A stretch of 64,000 bases of DNA, taken from contig CAWJJU010000005.1 of assembly GCA_963843315.1 (NCBI GenBank), forward strand, positions 186,001-250,000, read 5' to 3'. The position numbers and the translations under genes were made by a program. Every line of letters begins with the position of its first letter. Position 1 is the first letter of the stretch. Source of the DNA: JAWVFM01 sp963843315. GTDB lineage: Bacteria > Actinomycetota > Thermoleophilia > Solirubrobacterales > 70-9. Shown here piece by piece: positions 36,130 to 43,544 of this stretch. The notes under the pieces were generated by a model. It was not told the DNA's origin, did no database searches, and worked only from the letters and a program-made list of their open reading frames with translations.

Positions 36130-37797
36130 TTGAACGAGCGCATTCGCATCCTGCCGCTCGGCGGCCTCGGCGAGATCGGCAAGAACATGACGGTCGTCGA
36201 GCGCGAGGGCCGCATCGTCGTGATCGACACCGGGCTGATGTTCCCCACGGCCGAGATGCTGGGCATCGACCTCGTCCTGCCCGACTTCACCTACCTGCGC
36301 GAGCGCGCCGACGACATCGAGGCGATCATCCTCACCCACGGCCACGAGGACCACGTGGGCGCGCTGCCCTACGTCCTGCGCGAGGTGGGGATCCCGCCGG
36401 CCATCTACAGCGGTCCCCTGACCATCGGCATGGTCCGCTCCAAGCTGGACGAGCACAAGCTCAAGGAGGTGCCTCTTCAGGTCATCGACCCCGGGGAGAG
36501 GGTGCAGGCCGGGCCGTTCGACCTCGAGATGATCCACATGTCGCACTCGATCCCGGATGCCTGCGCGGTCGCGCTCCACACCGACGACGGCGCCGTGCTG
36601 ATCACGGGCGACTACAAGTTCGACCAGACGCCGGTCGACGGGGTTCCGGCGGACATCCCCAGGCTGGCCGAGCTCGGCAGGGAGGGCGTCCTGTGCCTGT
36701 GCGGCGACTCGACCAACGCCAACCGCCCGGGCGTAGCGCCGTCCGAGTCGAGCGTCGGCCCGGCGCTCCTGGAGCTGTTCGGCCGCTGTGAGGGGCGGAT
36801 CATCGTCACCTCCTTCGCCTCCAACGTCCACCGCGTGCAGCAGGTCATCGACGCGGCGGCCGCACTCGACCGGCGCGTCGCGTTGGTCGGCCGGTCGATG
36901 CGGAAGAACTTCAACATCGCCTCGAACCTGGGCATCGCCTCTGCGCCCAGCGGCCTGGTGATCGCCCCGAAGGAGATCGAGGACTTCCCCGACGAGAAGG
37001 TCATCGCCATCTCCACGGGCAGCCAGGGCGAGCCGCTATCGGCGCTGAGGCGCATGGCGCACGCCGACCACCGCGACGTCGAGCTTCATTCCGGCGACAC
37101 CGTGGTGTTCTCGGCGACGCCCATCCCGGGCAACGAGCGGGCAGTGAACGAGACCATCGACCGCATCTTCCAGATTGGCGCAACCGTGGTCACCGCGGCG
37201 GACGCTCCCATCCACGCCTCCGGGCACGGCTGGCAGGAGGAGCTGAAGCTGATGCTCAACCTCACGAAGCCCCGCTACGTCATGCCGTTCCACGGCGACC
37301 ACCGTCGCCTGCGGCTGCACGGCGAACTCGCGAAGTCCGTGGGCATCGAGCCCGAGCGCATCTTCACCGGCCACAACGGCCGGGCACTGGAGATTGGGCG
37401 CGACCGCGCCGAGCTGGGCGAGGACGTCGGCTCCGGGATGATCTTCGTGGACGGCGTCGACATCGGCGATCCCGACGATGTCGCGCTCCGCGATCGCCGC
37501 ACCCTCTCCGCGGACGGCGTCTTCATCATCGTCGTCACCGTCTCGAGCGAGGATGGGACGCAGGTGGCGCCGCCCGAGATCATCTTCCGCGGCGTCCCGT
37601 TCCTGGAGGACTCGGAGGCCGACGACCTCCTGGACGAGCTCAGCGACGTGGTCGTCAAGACGCTCGCTCACACGGCTCGCCACGACGAGCGGGAACCCGA
37701 CCTGATCGAGGAGAGCCTCCACGAGGACATCGCCTCGTTCGTCTACGACCGCCTGCGCCGCCGGCCGATGATCCTGCCGGTCGTGGTCGAGGTCTAG
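36130..37797 (+). CDS. rnj: ribonuclease J
   Basis: A 555-residue beta-CASP metallo-beta-lactamase RNase with 5'-3' exonuclease and endonuclease activity. It has HGHEDHVGALPY near residues 70-81, ITGDYKFD, GDSTNANRPG, the beta-CASP STGSQGEP and the late HASGHGWQEEL and PFHGDHRRL motifs. Start TTG 36130. The dapA-rnj-ftsK order is common in actinobacteria. Together with RNase Y, PNPase and NrnA in this window it gives a largely Firmicutes-like RNA decay set. Confidence 0.95.
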   Translation: MNERIRILPLGGLGEIGKNMTVVEREGRIVVIDTGLMFPTAEMLGIDLVLPDFTYLRERADDIEAIILTHGHEDHVGALPYVLREVGIPPAIYSGPLTIGMVRSKLDEHKLKEVPLQVIDPGERVQAGPFDLEMIHMSHSIPDACAVALHTDDGAVLITGDYKFDQTPVDGVPADIPRLAELGREGVLCLCGDSTNANRPGVAPSESSVGPALLELFGRCEGRIIVTSFASNVHRVQQVIDAAAALDRRVALVGRSMRKNFNIASNLGIASAPSGLVIAPKEIEDFPDEKVIAISTGSQGEPLSALRRMAHADHRDVELHSGDTVVFSATPIPGNERAVNETIDRIFQIGATVVTAADAPIHASGHGWQEELKLMLNLTKPRYVMPFHGDHRRLRLHGELAKSVGIEPERIFTGHNGRALEIGRDRAELGEDVGSGMIFVDGVDIGDPDDVALRDRRTLSADGVFIIVVTVSSEDGTQVAPPEIIFRGVPFLEDSEADDLLDELSDVVVKTLAHTARHDEREPDLIEESLHEDIASFVYDRLRRRPMILPVVVEV

Positions 37798-37828
37798 GCC
37801 TCCAGACCCCCTGCTACCCTCACGCGCA

Positions 37829-39424
37829 ATGAGCGGGATTTTGAAGTCCAAGGGGCGGGGTCTAGCCGTGGTATTGGCGGCCGTAACGACTATCGGGGTC
37901 GGCGTGGCGGCGTCGGGCACCGCCGTGGGAGCCGGGCCGGAAACGTCTCCGACCGTGGCGCTCAGCGCGGCGAAGGCGCCCACGGCACAGCTCACTCCCA
38001 CACGTACCGTGAACTTCCGCGGGGCCACCATCACCAACTACCAGCAGTCGGTTGGCGGCGTGCCCGTATTCGGTGGCCAGGTCTCCGTGATCAGCGGCAA
38101 CGACACCGCTCCCACGGTCGTCAGCGACGACACCACCGCGCTTCCGTCCGCCGCCAAGGCGGCTACCGCCGCCGGCGGATCGGTCAGTGGCGCGAAGGCG
38201 ATCGCCATCGCCACCGCGGCAACCGGCGCATCGAAGCTCCGCGCCAAGCCGACCAGCTCGCTGGTGATCGATCCGAAGACGGGTTCGCTCGTGCGGCGGG
38301 TCGTGCTCCCCTCGGGCAAGCCCTTCAAGGATTTCGAGGTCATGGTCGACGCCACCAGCGGCGCGGTGGTCTCGACGCGGAACATGCTCCAGAACGCAAC
38401 GGGCAAGGCCAAGGTGTTCACGCCCAATCCGGTCGCCGAGAACGGCGGCTACAACGGGATCGGGACGACCCGCAAGGCGGACCACCACGACAAGGACACC
38501 GCCAAACTGACCAGCCTGCGGCGCGCGGTCACGCTCTTCGATCTCAAGTCGCATCAGCACTGCCTCAACGGCAAGTACGTCCAGGCGCGCCTCGGCAAGA
38601 AGGCGAAGCCGGTGTGCAAGCGCAGCCTCAACTGGAGCGGCGTCACCCGCTCGAACGACAAGTTCGAGGCCCTGGAGGCCTACAGCCAGATCGAGCAGAT
38701 CGCCTCCTACTACCACGCCCTCGGGTTCAAGGGCAACTCCAACTTCCACCCCAAGCAGCAGCTGATCGTGGCCGACGCAATCCCCGACGACAACTCGTTC
38801 TACTCGCCCGGTGACCGCAAGATCCGCTACGGGACGGGCGGCGTCGACGACGCCGAGGACGGCGACGTGGTCGTCCACGAATACGGTCACTCGATCCAGG
38901 ACGCGCAGGTCCGGGGCTTCGGCACCAACGACCAGGCCGGCGCGCTCGGCGAGGGCTTCGGCGACTATCAGTCAGCGCTCAACACCGCCCTGACCCCGGG
39001 CCTTCCGGACTATGCCAGCGCCGAGTACTGCGTGTTCGACTGGGACGGCACCGGCGGATACGGCGGCCCCGGCGTCAAGCCGTGCGGGCGCCTCGCAACC
39101 GGCGCCGACGGCACCAACACGTTCACCCAGGCGAAGCAAACGTGCAGCCTCGGCCATGGCCGCGAGGAGGTCCATTGCCTCGGCGAGGTCTGGTCTCACG
39201 GGCTGATCGACCTGATGAACAACCTGCCGCTCGTCAGCGGCGTTCCCCCGGTCGCCGTGGACGTGATCTTCTCCCAGTTCGCGTATTCGAAGGGGGAGAC
39301 GTTCACCCAGGCGGTTGATGACCTGGTCGCGGCCGATCAGGCCGTCTTCAGCGGCACGCACATCGCGGGGATCTGCGCCGAGATGAAGACGGCACGCGGA
39401 ATCAACGCCCCGTCCTGCCCGTAG
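37829..39424 (+). CDS. secreted zinc metallopeptidase, fungalysin/thermolysin-like (M36/M4)
   Basis: A 531-residue exported protease. A signal peptide (basic SGILKSKGRG, then a hydrophobic LAVVLAAVTTIGVGVAASG core) precedes an FTP-like propeptide with NYQQSVGGVPVFGGQVSV, and a catalytic domain with zinc motif HEYGHSIQDAQ near residue 350 and the third ligand in ALGEGFGDY near 373. The spacing and GEGFGDY favour M36/M4. Four or more Cys in the catalytic domain suggest disulfides. A TACCCT -10 (37815-37820) lies 8 nt before the ATG, so the mRNA is probably leaderless. Confidence 0.87.
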   Translation: MSGILKSKGRGLAVVLAAVTTIGVGVAASGTAVGAGPETSPTVALSAAKAPTAQLTPTRTVNFRGATITNYQQSVGGVPVFGGQVSVISGNDTAPTVVSDDTTALPSAAKAATAAGGSVSGAKAIAIATAATGASKLRAKPTSSLVIDPKTGSLVRRVVLPSGKPFKDFEVMVDATSGAVVSTRNMLQNATGKAKVFTPNPVAENGGYNGIGTTRKADHHDKDTAKLTSLRRAVTLFDLKSHQHCLNGKYVQARLGKKAKPVCKRSLNWSGVTRSNDKFEALEAYSQIEQIASYYHALGFKGNSNFHPKQQLIVADAIPDDNSFYSPGDRKIRYGTGGVDDAEDGDVVVHEYGHSIQDAQVRGFGTNDQAGALGEGFGDYQSALNTALTPGLPDYASAEYCVFDWDGTGGYGGPGVKPCGRLATGADGTNTFTQAKQTCSLGHGREEVHCLGEVWSHGLIDLMNNLPLVSGVPPVAVDVIFSQFAYSKGETFTQAVDDLVAADQAVFSGTHIAGICAEMKTARGINAPSCP

Positions 39425-39541
39425 GGCCCGCCAGACAAACGCCCAGCTGAGGGCGGCTCATGGACCACCGGCGGATCCGACGGGCTCCGATTCGTACGGT
39501 TGGACAATGCGCTCGAGGGCGCGGGCGGCGAGGATGCACGA

Positions 39542-40216
39542 ATGAGCCTCGAAATGATCATCTCCTACGACGGAACCGCAAACGACGACGACGCCCTCGC
39601 CCTGGGCAAGACGCTGGTGCCTGCCGGCTTCACCCCGGCGCTTGCCTACGTGCGCCATGCGGCGGAGTTCGATCCCAAGCGGGAAGAGCTTGCCCAGCAC
39701 GACGCGGAGAAGCGCCTGGAACGAGGCGCGCAGCTGCTGGGGGACCCGGCGGTCAAGCGCGAGGTCGCGTTCGGCCCCTCGACCGGGGACGTCCTGGGCC
39801 GCCTCGCGCGTAGCGCGGGAGCGCCCCTGGTCGTCTTCGGCTCGGATTACAGGACCGCCCCCGGCCACTCGCAGCCTGGTGCTTCCGCCCAGCACCTGCT
39901 GGAGGGTGGTCTGGTGTCGGTTGCCGTCGCGGCGGCCGGGCTGCGGACACGGCTGAACGACCCGATCCAGTCGATCGCGGTGCCGGTGGCAGGGCCCAGG
40001 AACAAGGACGCGCGGCAGACGGCGATCATGCTGGCGGAGAAGCTCGGCGCAAAGGTCGAGGAGTCGCCCACCGAGCCGGTTGATCTGGTCGTCGTCGGCT
40101 CGCAGCCCGGCGCCCCGGCGGGCCACGTCGTGGTTGGGGGAGACGTGCGGGCCGAGCTGGACAGGGCCCGCAGCTCGGTCCTCGTGGTGCCCGCCGGCGC
40201 GCCGCTGCTGGCGTAG
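39542..40216 (+). CDS. universal stress protein-like protein (two Usp-type halves)
   Basis: A 224-residue protein with a Usp-like N-terminal half (MIISYDGTANDDDALALGKTLV, then LVVFGSDYRTAPGHSQPGASAQHLLEGG, a degenerate G-x2-G-x9-G-[ST] ATP signature) and a weaker second half ending VDLVVVGSQPG and SVLVVPAG. Tandem-domain Usp proteins are common in actinobacteria. ATG 39542 is preferred over an in-frame TTG at 39500 because family similarity begins there. Function is general stress binding; nothing more specific can be read. Confidence 0.75.
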   Translation: MSLEMIISYDGTANDDDALALGKTLVPAGFTPALAYVRHAAEFDPKREELAQHDAEKRLERGAQLLGDPAVKREVAFGPSTGDVLGRLARSAGAPLVVFGSDYRTAPGHSQPGASAQHLLEGGLVSVAVAAAGLRTRLNDPIQSIAVPVAGPRNKDARQTAIMLAEKLGAKVEESPTEPVDLVVVGSQPGAPAGHVVVGGDVRAELDRARSSVLVVPAGAPLLA

Positions 40217-40228
40217 CCGGTAAACCAG

Positions 40229-41089
40229 CTAGGCGGTTCCAGAGGCCAGCAGCACCGAGTTCGAGAGACGCAGAGGCTCTCGGCCGCCCCCCGCAGCCGC
40301 CGCGGCCTGGGTGATCGCGTCCCATGCCTCTTCCTGAGCGTCGCCCCCGTGCCGCTCGATCATCGCCCGGATCGGGGCGGCGATCGCCCTGACGTAGGCC
40401 GTGAAGCGCTCGGCGGAGTCGAATTCGTAGATGACCTGATCACGCTCCACGGCGACATTCGAAAATCCGCCCCCCTCGAGCAGTCCGCCGATTGTCTCGG
40501 GGGTGGGGCGAGACAGGGGCCCCGGCGTGCCGGGCGGGGGCGGGAGCACGTCGAAGCGCCTCATGGTCGTCCTCATCGGAATCGAGAGGAAGGGGACCTG
40601 ATCGGGCTCGCCCCACGAGGCGATCGCCATGCGGGCGCCCGGCTTCAGGAAGCCGCGGATGCGACCGGCGGCGGCCTCCGCGTCGGGCTCGAAGATGATG
40701 CCCCAGCGCGAGACGGCGGCGTCGAAGCTCGCGGGCGGGAAATCGAGGCTGGAGGCCGCCGCCTCGGTGAACTCGACGTTGCCCAATGCGGTCGTCGCCA
40801 GGCGCTTGCGCCCAAACGCCAGCATCTCGGCGGAGATGTCGGTGGCCACGACGCGGCCCTCCGGGCCGGCCCGACGCGCTGCGGTGAGCGCCGGCTCGCC
40901 ATAGCCGGCGGCGATGTCCAACACCCGGCTTCCCGGCTGGACGCCGGCGAGGTCGACCAGCCGCTCGCTGATGTGCGCGTGGGCGCGTTCGTTGAACTCG
41001 CTCCACTCCTTCCAGCCCACCGCGGCGGAGTCCCAGTTGCGGTGCTGGGTCGCGCGGAAGCCGGCCGGGTCGATCGCTCCGGATCCCAT
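40229..41089 (-). CDS. class I SAM-dependent methyltransferase (UbiE-like)
   Basis: A 286-residue methyltransferase. Motif I is RVLDIAAGYGEPALTAA, followed by RVVATDISAEMLAFG, and a long substrate-specific C-terminal region with the FKPGARMAIASWGEPDQVPF-type post-motif. It resembles the ubiE/COQ5-like family acting on small molecules. On the minus strand a TAGGAT -10 (complement of 41095-41100) lies about 6 nt before the ATG, giving a leaderless mRNA. It ends 12 bp from the convergent Usp-like gene. Confidence 0.82.
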   Translation of the reverse strand: MGSGAIDPAGFRATQHRNWDSAAVGWKEWSEFNERAHAHISERLVDLAGVQPGSRVLDIAAGYGEPALTAARRAGPEGRVVATDISAEMLAFGRKRLATTALGNVEFTEAAASSLDFPPASFDAAVSRWGIIFEPDAEAAAGRIRGFLKPGARMAIASWGEPDQVPFLSIPMRTTMRRFDVLPPPPGTPGPLSRPTPETIGGLLEGGGFSNVAVERDQVIYEFDSAERFTAYVRAIAAPIRAMIERHGGDAQEEAWDAITQAAAAAGGGREPLRLSNSVLLASGTA

Positions 41090-41108
41090 GCCCCCATCCT
41101 AGGCCGGG

Positions 41109-41155
41109 AAAAAGAAGGCCCGCCGGGGCTAGGGAGGGGAAGCCACCGGCGGGCC
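41109..41155 (-). terminator. intrinsic terminator of the small minus-strand transcript
   Basis: Read on the minus strand, GGCCCGCCGG (41155-41146) pairs perfectly with CCGGCGGGCC (41126-41117), with an inner GGCT/AGCC extension, and is followed by TTCTTTTT (41116-41109). It would end either the small transcript or read-through from the histidine kinase gene. Confidence 0.85.
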
Positions 41156-41229
41156 AATTGGCTCGAAAGCCAATGTCACCCGTCGAGGAGGTGTCGGGGG
41201 TCCCCCAACGGGCGGGTTGTCTCGTCCAC
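41109..41229 (-). ncRNA. putative small transcript downstream of the two-component system (sRNA or leaderless 17-codon peptide gene)
   Basis: On the minus strand a -10 TAGGTT (41240-41235) is followed by about 120 nt ending in a strong intrinsic terminator. The RNA would contain CCCGT/ACGGG enclosing a CCUCCU-containing loop, then a 7-bp stem ATTGGCT/AGCCAAT with a UUCG loop, then the terminator hairpin whose loop is UCCCCUCCCU. C-rich, anti-Shine-Dalgarno-like loops recall the 6C-type RNAs of actinobacteria. Alternatively GTG 41229 opens a leaderless 17-codon frame, MDETTRPLGDPRHLLDG, stopping before the UUCG hairpin. Expression is not proven. Confidence 0.5.
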
Positions 41230-41234
41230 GAATC

Positions 41235-41290
41235 AACCTAGATGCGGCCGCTAAACCGCTCCTAAACGGTTCTGAACGATTTCTGAAGGT
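41235..41290 (-). promoter_or_regulatory. four phased direct repeats and -10 upstream of the small transcript
   Basis: On the minus strand CCTTCAG, CGTTCAG, CGTTTAG and CGGTTTAG follow one another at 11-, 10- and 11-bp steps (plus-strand starts 41283, 41272, 41262, 41251), ending 10 bp before the -10 TAGGTT (41240-41235). They thus occupy the -35 region. This is the layout of OmpR/PhoB-family activator sites and resembles the Streptomyces PHO box GTTCA direct repeats. The adjacent OmpR-type regulator is the obvious candidate. Confidence 0.65.
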
Positions 41291-41293
41291 TCC

Positions 41294-42742
41294 TCAGACC
41301 CGGGCGAGGTCGGGCATGGGGGCGGCGGTCCTGCCGCCGAGGGGAAGCGTGACCGTGAAGCGCGCGCCGCCCTGCTCGGAGTCGCCCGCCTCGACGGTGC
41401 CGCCGTGCGAGGCGGTGACCGCGGCGACGATGGCGAGCCCAAGCCCTGTGCCCCCGTCGGGGGTCAGGTCGGCCGGCCCGGATCCCCGGACAAACCGCCC
41501 GAAGATCTGCTCGCGCATGCCCTGGGGGATGCCGGGGCCGTTGTCGGTCACATCCAGGATCGCGTGCCCCTCGCGCCGGCTCACCAAGATCCTCACCGCC
41601 GATCCGTCGGGCGTGTGACGGATCGCGTTCTCCAGCAGGTTGAGCACCAGGCGATGCAATTCGTCGGGGCTGCCGACCACGTTCACCGGGCCGGGCGCCT
41701 CCAGCTCGAAGACTCGGTCACCGGCCACGGGCCTGGCTTCGGCAACGGCGCCCTCAGCGACCTCAGCCAGATCGCACGGCACGCGAGTCGAGGTGCGGCC
41801 GGCGTCGGCTCGGGCCAGGAGCAGCAGGTCCGAGACCAGACGCCCCATGCGGCGAGACGAACGCAGCGCCCCGTCGATCATCTCGCCCTCCTCGCCGCGA
41901 CGCTCGGCGTCGTCGAGGCGCGCCTGAAGGAGCTCGAGGTTGGCGAGGATGCTGGTGAGCGGCGTCCGGAGCTCGTGCGAGGCGTCGGCGACGAACTCGC
42001 GCTGGGCCTGGATCATCTGGTCGGTCTCGGTGCGCGCCGCGTCGAGCTCGCGGAGCATCTCGTCCAGAGTGAGCGCCAGTTCGGCGATTTCGTCATCCGT
42101 GTCCGGAATCGGGACCCGGCGCGAGGGGTCGCGGGTCGTGCCGATCTTCCTCGCCGTCGTGGTCAGCGCGGCGATTGGCCGCATTGCCCTGCCCGCGACG
42201 GCCAGTCCGGCGAGGGTGGCCAGCAGGGTCCCGCCGAGCACGCCGGTGAGCAGGAACAACCAGAGCTTGTCGGTCGTGGCGTTGACCGAGTCGGTGCTGC
42301 GCGCGTACTGGATGACGGTCCCCGGCAGGCCCGGCACAGCAGCGGTTGCAATCTCGAGTCCGCCCACTTGAGTGAGGCCTGGCTCAGGAGGCCCCAGATT
42401 CTCGGGAGAATCGGCGGTGCCGACGACGAGTGTGGGGGAGACGTAGCGCAGGACGACCGGAGGAGGCGCCATCTGCTCGAGCTGCTCGCGAGCCTGGCGC
42501 AGCGTTCCGATCGTGGGACTGCTGCCAATCTGACCGGCCACCCCATTGGCGCTCTCGACCAGCTCGTTGTCGAAGTCACTGTGAATCCGGCTCGAGGCGA
42601 GACGGCCGACGACCACAGCGAATACGACGAGGATCAGGAAGGTCAGGACCGCGGATACGGCGGTCAGGCGCCAGCGGACCGGCCACAGGCGCGGACGCCG
42701 CCACGCCTCGCGAAGGGTGGGACGGCCCGGCTTCTCAGGCAT
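41294..42742 (-). CDS. sensor histidine kinase (HAMP-HisKA-HATPase)
   Basis: A 482-residue membrane kinase with TM1 near residues 27-50 (LTAVSAVLTFLILVVFAVVV), an extracytoplasmic sensor region of about 105 residues, TM2 near 160-182, then HAMP, a HisKA box FVADASHELRTPLTSI with the phosphorylated His near 258, and an ATPase domain with NLLENAIRHTPDG (N box), DVTDNGPGIP (G1) and GGTGLGLAIV (G2). It would phosphorylate the regulator encoded just upstream, whose stop it overlaps by 8 nt. The ligand is unknown. The domain order is that of MprB/TrcS-like kinases. Confidence 0.93.
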   Translation of the reverse strand: MPEKPGRPTLREAWRRPRLWPVRWRLTAVSAVLTFLILVVFAVVVGRLASSRIHSDFDNELVESANGVAGQIGSSPTIGTLRQAREQLEQMAPPPVVLRYVSPTLVVGTADSPENLGPPEPGLTQVGGLEIATAAVPGLPGTVIQYARSTDSVNATTDKLWLFLLTGVLGGTLLATLAGLAVAGRAMRPIAALTTTARKIGTTRDPSRRVPIPDTDDEIAELALTLDEMLRELDAARTETDQMIQAQREFVADASHELRTPLTSILANLELLQARLDDAERRGEEGEMIDGALRSSRRMGRLVSDLLLLARADAGRTSTRVPCDLAEVAEGAVAEARPVAGDRVFELEAPGPVNVVGSPDELHRLVLNLLENAIRHTPDGSAVRILVSRREGHAILDVTDNGPGIPQGMREQIFGRFVRGSGPADLTPDGGTGLGLAIVAAVTASHGGTVEAGDSEQGGARFTVTLPLGGRTAAPMPDLARV

Positions 42743-43445
42743 CGCCCTCGGACGCCCCGGCCTTGACCACGTAGCCCGCGCCTCGCCTGGTGTGGAGCAC
42801 CCGCGACTCGCCGCCGGACTCGAGCTTGCGCCTGAGGTTGGAGATGAAGACGTCGATCGTGTTGGTCATCGCCATGGGGTCATATCCCCAGACCTCCTCG
42901 AGCAGGCGCTCGCGCGAGACGACCAGGCGCTCGTTGCGCATGAGGTACTCGAGGAGCTCGAACTCGCGGTTGGTCAACTCGATCTCGCGGTCGCCCCGGT
43001 GCACCTCGCGCGTGTCGGGGTTCAGCCGCAGGTCGCCAACGGCCAGTGAGGCGCTGCCGCGCGGGGGCCGGCGCCGGATGAGGGCGCGCAGGCGGGCAAG
43101 GAGCTCCTTGCGCTCGAAGGGCTTGACCAGGTAGTCGTCGGCGCCCGAGTCGAGGCCCTCGACGCGGTCGTCCAGCTCCGAGCGCGCCGTCAGGATGAGG
43201 ATCGGCACGTCGCTGGAGGCGCGGAGCCTGCGCAGGACCTCGGCGCCGTCGAGCTTCGGTAGCCCAAGGTCCAGGATGACCAGGTCCGGGACGAACTCCT
43301 CGGCGGTCGCCAGGGCCTCCACGCCGTCGCCCGCCGAGCGCACCTCGTGGCCCTCCTGGCGCAGCGTGCGCCGCAGGACGTCCGCGATTGCCTCGTCGTC
43401 TTCGACCACGAGCACGCGCCCGGTGACGTCTTCCGATTGCAGCAT
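42735..43445 (-). CDS. OmpR-family response regulator
   Basis: A 236-residue regulator. The receiver domain has VLVVEDDEAIADVL, the phospho-Asp in DLVILDLGLP near residue 58, the Thr of ILTAR and the Lys of DDYLVKPF. It is followed by a winged-helix DNA-binding domain (LTNREFELLEYLMRNERLVVSRERLLEEVWG). A TACCCT -10 (43457-43452 on the minus strand) lies 6 nt before the ATG, giving a leaderless mRNA. It probably binds the phased repeats at 41251-41290 beyond the kinase gene; autoregulation is not evident at its own promoter. Confidence 0.93.
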   Translation of the reverse strand: MLQSEDVTGRVLVVEDDEAIADVLRRTLRQEGHEVRSAGDGVEALATAEEFVPDLVILDLGLPKLDGAEVLRRLRASSDVPILILTARSELDDRVEGLDSGADDYLVKPFERKELLARLRALIRRRPPRGSASLAVGDLRLNPDTREVHRGDREIELTNREFELLEYLMRNERLVVSRERLLEEVWGYDPMAMTNTIDVFISNLRRKLESGGESRVLHTRRGAGYVVKAGASEGDA

Positions 43446-43544
43446 GCGTCAAGGGTAGAGGCCAATAACGCACCCCCGGCGGATATTTACCGCTTGTTTA
43501 TGCGGCGCAGGGGACCGTGCGGAGCCGTCGAAGCATCCCGAGCG

